From NCBI GenBank assembly GCA_947501025.1, contig CANMUM010000001.1, forward strand, positions 186,001-250,000: a stretch of 64,000 nucleotides of DNA, in the 5' to 3' direction. Position 1 is the stretch's first letter. Each line of letters starts with the position of its first letter. Origin of the DNA: an uncultured Paracoccaceae bacterium. Its GTDB lineage: Bacteria; Pseudomonadota; Alphaproteobacteria; Rhodobacterales; Rhodobacteraceae. Shown one piece after another: positions 1 to 7,218 of the stretch. The position numbers were made by a program, and so were the translations under genes. The notes under the pieces were generated by a model, which saw only the letters and a list, made by a program, of their open reading frames with translations, had not been told where the DNA came from and did not search any database.

Positions 1-681
1 GTCTACATCGTTAGCTCAGGTAATGATCTTGTTGATCGTGCGCGTGTTTATATGCCATTTGATAAAGCGCAAGAATATTTCAATATGGAGGGGCTTGCCT
101 CTCGCATTGATCTGCGTGTGGATGATCCCGAAAATATAGAGCAGTTTCGCGCTCAAGTTGAAAGCAAATTGGGCGGGCAAGCGCTTATGCGAAATTGGAA
201 AGACAAGAATGCAAATGTTCTGAATGGATTAAGAACTGAAGACAACATCATGTATATCTTGATGTCGGTACTTGTTCTTGTTTCTTCTTTTACGATCGCG
301 GCAGGTTTGATTATGCTTGTTAAAAATAAAACAAGTGACATTGCGATTTTGCGCACGATGGGATTCTCACGTGGCCGTATCATGCGTATTTTCTTTCTTG
401 CAGGTGTTTCGCTAAGCATATTGGGCACGATCATTGGCGTGATCCTTGGCGCATTATTTTGTGTGTTTTTTGATCAAATCTTCCTATTTGTGAATTGGAT
501 CATTGGTGGTTCTGATGGTGTATGGGCCTTGCAGGTTATTGATAGATTGAAGGCCGAATGGAACTGGGTAAGCGTGCTCAAAACTTGTGCTCTTGCACTT
601 GGCATCTCCATCGTGATTACGATATTTCCTGCGCGCTCAGCTGCAAAACTTGATCCTGCGGAGGCGCTTAGACATGGCTAA
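1..681 (+). CDS. lolC: Lipoprotein-releasing system transmembrane protein LolC/LolE, 3' part
   Basis: The frame is open from the first base, so the start lies outside the window; about 226 residues are visible. LolC/E-type permeases work with the LolD ATPase to extract lipoproteins from the inner membrane and pass them to LolA. The visible part holds the end of the periplasmic domain (FNMEGLASRIDLRVDD) and the three C-terminal membrane segments of the FtsX-like permease fold, with the coupling sequence SDIAILRTMGFSRGRIMRIF and the end ARSAAKLDPAEALRHG typical of the family. lolD starts inside its stop region. LolC and LolE cannot be told apart from this part; alphaproteobacteria often have a single LolC/E-type gene. 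Confidence 0.93.
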   Translation, partial: VYIVSSGNDLVDRARVYMPFDKAQEYFNMEGLASRIDLRVDDPENIEQFRAQVESKLGGQALMRNWKDKNANVLNGLRTEDNIMYILMSVLVLVSSFTIAAGLIMLVKNKTSDIAILRTMGFSRGRIMRIFFLAGVSLSILGTIIGVILGALFCVFFDQIFLFVNWIIGGSDGVWALQVIDRLKAEWNWVSVLKTCALALGISIVITIFPARSAAKLDPAEALRHG

Positions 682-1363
682 TTTAGAAACTGTATTGCTG
701 CTTGATAAGGTTGAAAAGACTTATAATCCTGGCCGGTCAAATGCCATAACGGTGTTTCAAAATCTAAGTATGAATGTGAAGGCCGGTGAAGTTGTTGGTC
801 TGATTGCGCCATCGGGTTCTGGTAAGTCGACACTTTTGAACTTGGCGGGTTTGCTTGATAACCCCAATAGTGGCCATGTGTTCGTGAATGGTCTGGATAT
901 GAGTGATGCAGATGATGAAGAACGCACACAAACTCGACGTGATCATGTTGGTTTCGTATTCCAGTTTCACCATCTTCTTGCAGAATTTACGGCTCTTGAA
1001 AATGTCATGTTGCCATTATTAAGTTCGGGTGAACCACGTAAAGAAGCACAAATGCGTGCATCGCAATTGCTCGATAATATTGGTCTGGGTGATCGCCTGA
1101 AACACCGTCCTTCCGCCATGTCGGGTGGAGAGCAGCAGCGTGTGGCGATCTGCCGTGCGCTTGCCAATAAACCCAAAATTCTATTGGCCGATGAACCAAC
1201 AGGTAATCTTGATCAAGAAAACTCCAATCGCGTTTTCGATATTTTTGTGAAGCTCGCGCGTGAAGATGGCCTTGCCGCACTTGTTGCAACTCACAATATG
1301 GAGCTTGCATCTAAGATGGATCGCGTGATTGACCTTAGGGATTTATCTGCAAAAGCAGTTTAA
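674..1363 (+). CDS. lolD: Lipoprotein-releasing ABC transporter ATP-binding protein LolD
   Basis: This is the cytoplasmic ATPase that powers lipoprotein release with the upstream permease. It has Walker A APSGSGKST, signature MSGGEQQRVAICRAL and Walker B ILLADEPTGNLD, followed by the H-loop VATHN. The frame is open further upstream (an ATG-type start at 650 is possible), but the ATG at 674 (protein MANLETVLLL) overlaps the last codons of the permease gene and gives the usual length of about 229 residues. Its 3' end overlaps the convergent gene at 1360 by four bases. Confidence 0.95.
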   Translation: MANLETVLLLDKVEKTYNPGRSNAITVFQNLSMNVKAGEVVGLIAPSGSGKSTLLNLAGLLDNPNSGHVFVNGLDMSDADDEERTQTRRDHVGFVFQFHHLLAEFTALENVMLPLLSSGEPRKEAQMRASQLLDNIGLGDRLKHRPSAMSGGEQQRVAICRALANKPKILLADEPTGNLDQENSNRVFDIFVKLAREDGLAALVATHNMELASKMDRVIDLRDLSAKAV

Positions 1364-2337
1364 CCGAGAGGCTCATCGGGACATAATGTAATGAGAGTGA
1401 GCCAGTCTTGATCACCAAAATCGAGACCGGCTCGAATGCTGGGTAAGGCCACTGCTGTAGGCAGTTCAGCAATTTCAGCTAGCTCGGCAAAATTTCCAAT
1501 CGGATCTTCAATTTTTTTGATATCATCCATTGAAATCTGAGGTTTGATCTTGAAATTATCCCAAGCTATATAGGTTTGTTCAGCAGGTAAATCGCCAGTT
1601 TTTAAGAACTTGAATTTCTCCCAAAATGGTAAGTCTGAGATCATTTCCTTTGCAGGATTGTTGCTTTCATTGCTAATATGCGCAAGGTTAATCAGTGCAA
1701 TTAAGGTGTCCTCACCAGAAAAATTTGAAACCCATTGCTGATCGATCACCAATAAGCCCGACGGCATGCGAGCGAAATTCACTCCAAGATCTTTGACAAT
1801 TTTGAAATTCGGTTGCGGTGCTTTTTCGCGTAAAAAGTCACGCAAAATGGGTTCAGTCTCCATGTCGCAAATCTTCATAGGTGCAAATTTAGTCGCCATG
1901 ATTTTTTGATCAAGCCGTGCTGCAATTGAAGGGTCAATTAGTCTCGAGATCGATGTCTGGAAAATGATATAGCCGATAATAAACACCACACCCATGAGAA
2001 ATGCAGCTCCAGATAAATAGTGCCATTTTGGTCGGGACGGAGGTGTTTCCGTAACGGTTTCTGTCTCATAAGCTAAATATTGATCCAGAAAATCTACAAG
2101 CTCTTTGTCTTGCGGCGCAATCCATTCATCACCAGAAAAATAGCAACGCATGGGAATTTCAAGATCATTGCACTCAAATGAATGGGGGGCCCAGATTGAG
2201 AGGACTTGCTCCTGAGCGTTTTTGATTTCAATAAATTTCTCGCCAATATTAACGATCGCATCATGGCCTTCACCATCGCGCGTATAGCCAAAATAGGCCA
2301 AACCTTCATATCTATCAAAGCCGGGTTGCAGTGCCAC
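1360..2337 (-). CDS. Membrane protein with degenerate M48 peptidase-like domain
   Basis: 325 residues from a GTG start with an AGG-type ribosome site 8 bases upstream. The layout is an N-terminal beta-rich domain (about 1-85), one membrane segment (about 107-127, LSGAAFLMGVVFIIGYIIF) and a C-terminal domain. This matches M48 proteases that have an N-terminal DUF7092-like domain and one membrane helix. The stretch VNFARMPSGLLVIDQQWV lines up with the family's VNAFALPGG-type segment, but the place where HExxH should follow reads LIALINLAHIS. The zinc-binding motif is therefore absent. I infer a non-catalytic homologue (pseudoprotease); no function can be assigned. The relationship rests on motif comparison by eye, so it could be wrong. 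Confidence 0.6.
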   Translation of the reverse strand: MALQPGFDRYEGLAYFGYTRDGEGHDAIVNIGEKFIEIKNAQEQVLSIWAPHSFECNDLEIPMRCYFSGDEWIAPQDKELVDFLDQYLAYETETVTETPPSRPKWHYLSGAAFLMGVVFIIGYIIFQTSISRLIDPSIAARLDQKIMATKFAPMKICDMETEPILRDFLREKAPQPNFKIVKDLGVNFARMPSGLLVIDQQWVSNFSGEDTLIALINLAHISNESNNPAKEMISDLPFWEKFKFLKTGDLPAEQTYIAWDNFKIKPQISMDDIKKIEDPIGNFAELAEIAELPTAVALPSIRAGLDFGDQDWLTLITLCPDEPLG

Positions 2338-2360
2338 TTTAAACCTATTCCAAAATTAAC

Positions 2361-2936
2361 TTATGATAGCAGCTCATCAGCGGTTTGAAAATGGGGCAGG
2401 GCTTCAATTCGTTCGCGCCATTGAAGAATGTTCTCTTGCAGAGGAAGATTGGCCTGTTCAGCTTTTGACACATAACCATAAACCGCAATATCAGCTATGC
2501 TGATATCCTCGCCAAGCAAGAATTTTTGATCGCCAAGTGTTGAACTCATGCGGCTTGAATCTGTTTGGTATCTCTCCAAGAGCCATTCGCGTGCGCCGTC
2601 ATTGAGATCACCAAGAAGCTGAGGAATACACATTCCTATTCGGTTCGCTTCCCAGTTGAGCCATTCTGTCGCCTTATCGATTTGCGTCATTCCACCAAAT
2701 ACACCATGTTCTCGTGCGAGCATCAACAAAATGGCCGCCGATTGTGTGTAGGATTCACCATTTTTGACGAGGCAAGGAACTTCACACCATCGCGATGCCT
2801 TCCGAAATTCGGGTGGGCGCTCTTGGCATGGAACATAAATATCTACAGCCTGATAGTCATATTTAATTTGAGAAAGAGTGAGTGCCAAAGCGACTTTGTA
2901 AGCGTGGCCTGATTTAACATTACCATATAATTTCAT
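2361..2936 (-). CDS. Glutathione S-transferase family protein
   Basis: 191 residues. The N-terminal thioredoxin-like domain (1-80) contains MKLYGNVKSGHAYKV and the cis-proline region CEVPCLV followed by the glutathione-contacting YTQSAAILL; a helical C-terminal domain follows. GSTs conjugate glutathione to electrophiles or act as peroxidases or chaperones; the substrate is not predictable. The frame is open to a TTG at 2954, but the ATG at 2936 has AAAGGTGG about 5 bases upstream and gives the classical MKLYG start. It stands alone, downstream of the SIR2 gene with about 140 bases between them. Confidence 0.88.
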   Translation of the reverse strand: MKLYGNVKSGHAYKVALALTLSQIKYDYQAVDIYVPCQERPPEFRKASRWCEVPCLVKNGESYTQSAAILLMLAREHGVFGGMTQIDKATEWLNWEANRIGMCIPQLLGDLNDGAREWLLERYQTDSSRMSSTLGDQKFLLGEDISIADIAVYGYVSKAEQANLPLQENILQWRERIEALPHFQTADELLS

Positions 2937-3076
2937 CTTCCACCTTTCTAACAACTTATTTTGCCATCAAACATTCTTTTTGAGCTATGGTCAAGCATGG
3001 AGATAAGAGGAAGGTTTGTCATGCCCAATCGGGTGTGAGATGCCAATAGAATTTGTGGCAGTTAGAATTGATGATG

Positions 3077-4852
3077 CTATAGAGAATCGAGTAAAGTGAT
3101 AAAGCGCGGGTGATTTTTGAGGGAGATCAGGTCTTTATCATTATTCAGGTACGCCTTATCAGGAAGACTGCCTGCATCGCGGCAAGCCTCCAACTCATCA
3201 ACTGCAATATCCAAATGCCTAAAAAGCGCATTTATACAAGCGAAGTTGTAATTTGGTAGGCCTTCGATGTCTTTTGCTTTTTGGCAAAGTTCTAGTGCTT
3301 GCTTGCGTAAAGCATCGGCTTTTGGCTTTTTTAATAGGTAACTTTGATAGATTAGCGCGATTGTCCAATTGCTCAATGCTTTGTGATCGTCAGGCTTTAT
3401 TTTGAGTGCCGCTTGGTATTTCTCTTCGGCCTTTTGGAAAAGTGCAATGGCTTTGCTTTTGTCGTCTGTGCGCAGGGCTTGAATTAAAATTGCATTTCCC
3501 CAATTGTATAATGCTTCGTGCTTGTCATGCTTTATTTCCAGCGCCGCTTGATATTTTTCTTCGGCCTTTTGGAAAAGTGCAATGGCTTTGCTTTTGTCAC
3601 CAGTACGCTCGGCTTGACCATAAATCGTAAGTCCCCAATTGCTCAATGCTTTGTGATCGTCAGGCTTTATTTTGAGTGCCGCTTGGTATTTCTCTTCGGC
3701 CTTTTGGAAAAGTGCAATGGCTTTGCTTTTGTCGTCTGTGCGCAGGGCTTGAATTAAAATTGCATTTCCCCAATTGTTAAAGTAATTGCTTGCCAATTCA
3801 CTTAAGCTCTCGCTGAATTTACCTTTTGCATGTTCAGTATTAATTTTTGCAGCGAGTTCCTCAGAGTAGTCTTTTTGCATAAATGCTGTACGGAGAGTTT
3901 TCTCGAGATTATATTCAGGTGCTTTGTCCCATTCATCTGCCGTATTTTCTAGGCGCTCAATCACGGAGCTATATATGTTTTTCCTATCACCGCTTTTATC
4001 GCGATCAGGATAATTGGCGGTCTGCTTAAGTATTGAGATTTGATGCCTAATCGGTTGATTAAGCATTTTTGGTGGCCAAATATTAAGCGCGTTGCAAAAC
4101 GCAATCATGGTTTCATCGAAATCACAGCCGCCGATGAATTCGGCGAGATCACCTTCAGTTAGGCTTTCTTGGGCTTGATTTGGTTTTTGCGCGTATTCGA
4201 GCCAGAAGAGATGCGCCTCTTGATCATAAGCTTTTTGCATCACTGGGAAGGCATTATCGGAATCGCCGCTATAGCCGATGATGATGGTGTTGTGATCTTT
4301 GAAACAATCTTCGAAAAGCGGCGCGAGAGATTGGCTATGTGCTTCACTATCGGTTTCCCTATGAACCTGTTTCAGCCCCTCACTTTGACCATGCAGATGA
4401 ATAAGGGAAGGCGATGCGATACTGCTTAGGTATTTTTGCGGGGCGATGCCAAAATCATAGATCGGAATATGGCAATCGAGAAGCGCGAGCGCGCGCTGGA
4501 ATACGGGGTCGAAATTGAAAGTAAGTACGCGCGACACGTAGCCTTTTTTCACGAGTTGGGCGAGGGCAATATGTCCCCAGTTGATTTGAGCATCCTTTAG
4601 AAGTGGCTCGATGATTTGTTTGATTTGCTTGCGATTGAGATAGCGCATGATTGTAGGGTAATCACTATCGACGCTTAAATTTTGGTTGCTTTGAAGATGC
4701 GGAAATGCATTATAGGCTTCACGCGCAATATCAGGAGCGCTAGGGATACCTGCAGTTACAGACGCGCCCGCGCCAAGAATGATTGTCAGTTCTTCCTGAT
4801 CATTTTTGCAATAGCGAAAAAAGTCGATTACGCTTGCGAGTTTATCCGTCAA
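3077..4852 (-). CDS. SIR2-like NADase domain protein with C-terminal TPR repeats
   Basis: 591 residues. Residues about 1-265 form a SIR2_2-like domain: the NAD-binding loop GAGASVTAGIPSAPDIA near the N terminus, TFNFD, HLHGQ (the likely catalytic His) and IIGYSGDSDN. Residues about 350-510 hold TPR units of 45 residues with the core NWG...DKSKAIALFQKAEEKYQAAL; two of them are identical. SIR2 domains of this type serve as NAD-depleting effectors in several anti-phage systems, while TPRs bind proteins, so a one-gene abortive-infection role is an inference. No HerA, Argonaute or Thoeris partner lies beside it. The start is a TTG preceded by GGGGATTGAGAA; there is no ATG before the NAD loop. The gene sits between a GST and a chromate operon, as an insertion would. 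Confidence 0.85.
   Translation of the reverse strand: MTDKLASVIDFFRYCKNDQEELTIILGAGASVTAGIPSAPDIAREAYNAFPHLQSNQNLSVDSDYPTIMRYLNRKQIKQIIEPLLKDAQINWGHIALAQLVKKGYVSRVLTFNFDPVFQRALALLDCHIPIYDFGIAPQKYLSSIASPSLIHLHGQSEGLKQVHRETDSEAHSQSLAPLFEDCFKDHNTIIIGYSGDSDNAFPVMQKAYDQEAHLFWLEYAQKPNQAQESLTEGDLAEFIGGCDFDETMIAFCNALNIWPPKMLNQPIRHQISILKQTANYPDRDKSGDRKNIYSSVIERLENTADEWDKAPEYNLEKTLRTAFMQKDYSEELAAKINTEHAKGKFSESLSELASNYFNNWGNAILIQALRTDDKSKAIALFQKAEEKYQAALKIKPDDHKALSNWGLTIYGQAERTGDKSKAIALFQKAEEKYQAALEIKHDKHEALYNWGNAILIQALRTDDKSKAIALFQKAEEKYQAALKIKPDDHKALSNWTIALIYQSYLLKKPKADALRKQALELCQKAKDIEGLPNYNFACINALFRHLDIAVDELEACRDAGSLPDKAYLNNDKDLISLKNHPRFITLLDSL
3365..3777. repeat. Tandem 135-bp repeat inside the SIR2-TPR gene
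   Basis: Three units with a 135-bp period (45 codons) encode the TPR helices. The 143 bases at 3365-3507 are identical to 3635-3777, exactly two periods away, while the middle unit at about 3500-3634 differs at many positions. Identity at synonymous sites points to a recent duplication or gene conversion rather than protein-level selection alone. Confidence 0.95.
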
Positions 4853-4903
4853 TTCTCAATCCCCAATGGCTTATCGGCATGATGGCATAAGGGCGAGCAG
4901 TGT

Positions 4904-6196
4904 TCAAGTTAGTGATGGCATCAGAAATTCAATGCCGATTGCGGCGAGGGCGCAGAAGATCAGCACGTAGATGATATGGATATGCCGAATGATCAGTAAA
5001 ATATAGCTGATGCCCGCAAGGGCAAGGACGACAAGGTTTGCCGAGTGTAAGTTGGGTATCCAAATATGGAGTGGTCCAAATGTTGTTTTGTGGATGTCTT
5101 GGAACAGGACATGGAGGGCGAACCAGATTGATAAGCTCAAGATGACCCCGACGACCGTCGCCGTGATTGCGGAAAGCGCGTTTTTCAGTCTTGGCTGTGC
5201 GCTGATCCATTCGATATAGGGCGCGCCCACGAAAATCCACAAGAAGCAGGGCGCAAAGGTCATCCACAAGACGATTATTGTTGCGATGGCCGCGAGCATG
5301 ATGCCGCCGCGCTCAAAGCCTGCGATAAAGCCTACGAATTCAGTGATTAAGATGAGTGGCCCCGGGGTTGTTTCTGCGAGGCCGAGGCCGTCCATCATTT
5401 GTGCGGTTGTCAGCCAGCCAAAGTCAAACACCACTTCTTGCGACATATAGGCAAGGACGGCGTAAGCCCCGCCGAAAGTGACGGTTGCCAGTTTGGAAAA
5501 GAAAAGCGCCAGTTCATAGAGAAACCCCCAACCTGTTGCCAAGCCAATGAGAAGTAGGGGCGTTAACCATATGGCGAGCCAGAGGCATAAAGTTTTCAGC
5601 GATTGCCGCCATGATGTTTGGGGCATTTGGAAATTTGGGTTTCCTTGGTCGCCCGCTTTTTTTGAGAACCCGATGAGTGCCGCGACCGCGATGATGAGCG
5701 GGTAGGGGAGTTCGAAGATGAAGATGCCAATAAAGGCAAACCCTGCTATAATCCAGTGTGATTTACGCTCAAGTGCCTTTTTGGAAACCCGCATGAGCGC
5801 TCCGACAACAATGATAAGAACTGTCGCCTTAATGCCAATAAAGGCAGATCCCATCCAGCTCATTGTGCTGAATTCTGTGTAAAGAAGGGCGAGGATGAAT
5901 ATGACGCCTGCGCCGGGCAATACAAAAAGAAGTCCTGCGATGAGGCCGCCCATAACCCCATACATACGCCAGCCAATATATGTGGAAAGCTGCATGGCCT
6001 CAGGCCCCGGCAGAAGCATACAGAAGTTGAGAGCGCTTAAATATTGTTTTTCATCAAGCCATTTTTTCTCTTCTACGAATATTTGGTGCATTAAGGCAAT
6101 TTGGGCGACGGGCCCGCCAAAGGAAAGGAGGCCGACTTTCAAGAAGGTTTTTGTGGCTTCGCGGAGGTTTGACGCAGGCGCATGTTGCGGTTCCAT
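4904..6196 (-). CDS. chrA: Chromate efflux transporter ChrA
   Basis: 430 residues of the CHR family, which exports chromate from the cytoplasm. Two homologous CHR halves are visible: the first begins FLKVGLLSFGGPVAQIALMH with LLPGPEAMQLSTYIGW, the second FFSKLATVTFGGAYAVLAY with GLAETTPGPLILITEFVGF. This is the long two-domain form with roughly ten membrane segments. It starts 15 bases after the stop of the rhodanese-ChrB gene, so the two are very probably one transcript. Some CHR proteins have lost chromate specificity, but the ChrB-type neighbour supports a true chromate role. Confidence 0.94.
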   Translation of the reverse strand: MEPQHAPASNLREATKTFLKVGLLSFGGPVAQIALMHQIFVEEKKWLDEKQYLSALNFCMLLPGPEAMQLSTYIGWRMYGVMGGLIAGLLFVLPGAGVIFILALLYTEFSTMSWMGSAFIGIKATVLIIVVGALMRVSKKALERKSHWIIAGFAFIGIFIFELPYPLIIAVAALIGFSKKAGDQGNPNFQMPQTSWRQSLKTLCLWLAIWLTPLLLIGLATGWGFLYELALFFSKLATVTFGGAYAVLAYMSQEVVFDFGWLTTAQMMDGLGLAETTPGPLILITEFVGFIAGFERGGIMLAAIATIIVLWMTFAPCFLWIFVGAPYIEWISAQPRLKNALSAITATVVGVILSLSIWFALHVLFQDIHKTTFGPLHIWIPNLHSANLVVLALAGISYILLIIRHIHIIYVLIFCALAAIGIEFLMPSLT

Positions 6197-6211
6197 GATC
6201 GGTTGCTCCGC

Positions 6212-7033
6212 TTACTTGGAAAGATGGTTTGAAAGAGAGGAGTGGCTTTCATCTTTGGCATCTCTTGCCCAACGATAAAGTGCATCGTAAATTTCCATTC
6301 CAGCTTCTACTTGGTCAAGATCATCGTGATAAATTCGCGAAAGCCCCACAGAGATTGCGAGCAGCCCTGCGGCTTCCTTGGCAATTTCGTGGTGATTGGT
6401 ATCTGCCGCGCGAACGATTTGTGCCAATGCGTTCAAAGGTTGGCTTGCGCATAGGCCAAATTCTGAAATCAAGGCATCAAAGCTACAAAAATCACCGTGA
6501 TGAGAAAACTTCACGCCTTCAATATCGAAGGGCGTAGCGTTGAAGCGATCAGCAACATTAAGTACCTGAGAAGGTTCTACGAAAAGAAAGTTCGCAACGG
6601 GGTCAATGAAGCGCCTTATGAGCCAAGGGCAAGCGATGCGGTCGATCTTTGGCCGATGTCGTGTCACCCAGAGGCTATCTTCGATTGGATTTTTATGAGT
6701 TGTTTCTAGTGTTTTTATCATGGGCAGGTCAGCATCTCGCCAACCGAAATGACCTGCTTCTAAGAATTCTGCTCGCTGTCCCGCACTTCGTAATAGAGCG
6801 GCTGTGCCTTGAGAAATTTTGAAGCCTTTTTGGCAATATATGACGATGTTTTTGCCCGAAAAATCTTTGATGATGGAATTGATATCATCAAATTGGCGCT
6901 TGACTGCGCATGGAATTGTGCGCGGATCATCTTTAAAATCTTCGTGAAGGCGAACGTCAATTATAACAGGGCAATCTTTCGTTCCGATAAGCCTGTAGAG
7001 TTGTGATATAGAAATAGAGTTGGGTGTGGGCAT
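6212..7033 (-). CDS. Rhodanese domain fused to ChrB C-terminal domain (chromate resistance)
   Basis: 273 residues. Residues 1-115 are a rhodanese domain with IIDVRLHEDF and the active-site cysteine in IVIYCQKGFKIS. Residues about 125-265 match the ChrB C-terminal domain found beside ChrA transporters: WVTRHRPKIDRIACPWLIRRFIDP split over its core, then FDIEGVKFSHHGDFCSFDALI and LARIYHDDL-like SRIYHDD. ChrB proteins sense chromate or assist resistance; the usual N-terminal regulatory domain is replaced here by rhodanese. AAGGATG lies just upstream of the ATG. It leads the operon with chrA downstream. Confidence 0.85.
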   Translation of the reverse strand: MPTPNSISISQLYRLIGTKDCPVIIDVRLHEDFKDDPRTIPCAVKRQFDDINSIIKDFSGKNIVIYCQKGFKISQGTAALLRSAGQRAEFLEAGHFGWRDADLPMIKTLETTHKNPIEDSLWVTRHRPKIDRIACPWLIRRFIDPVANFLFVEPSQVLNVADRFNATPFDIEGVKFSHHGDFCSFDALISEFGLCASQPLNALAQIVRAADTNHHEIAKEAAGLLAISVGLSRIYHDDLDQVEAGMEIYDALYRWARDAKDESHSSLSNHLSK

Positions 7034-7170
7034 GAGGCATCCTTAAGTTATGATCAAACAAAAAAACGCGATTTTAGCTTGCCTCAAGAGGTGTTCGCTG
7101 TCCCCCTAATACTTAGGCTCGCATTTTGTAATGAGTTTGTCAATATGCCTATAAGCCGACATTTGAGAAT

Positions 7171-7194
7171 GACAAAACGCCCCAAATTGAGGCG
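7171..7194 (-). terminator. Hairpin terminator downstream of the fadJ-like gene or shared intergenic hairpin
   Basis: Read on the minus strand, a 6-bp stem (CGCCTC/GGGGCG, one G-U pair) with a 5-base loop is followed by TTTTGT. It lies just upstream of the 3' end of nothing on the minus strand: it is 5' in position to chrB and 3'-distal, and actually sits between fadJ (ends 7219) and the start of the ChrB gene (7033), so it fits as terminator of the long acyl-CoA operon. Confidence 0.6.
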
Positions 7195-7218
7195 CTTTGC
7201 TTGTGATTAAGTTTTTAC

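Noticed and set aside
3395-3760. CRISPR-like array
   Set aside because: The 135-bp periodic repeats are in-frame TPR codons inside one gene, without unique spacers.
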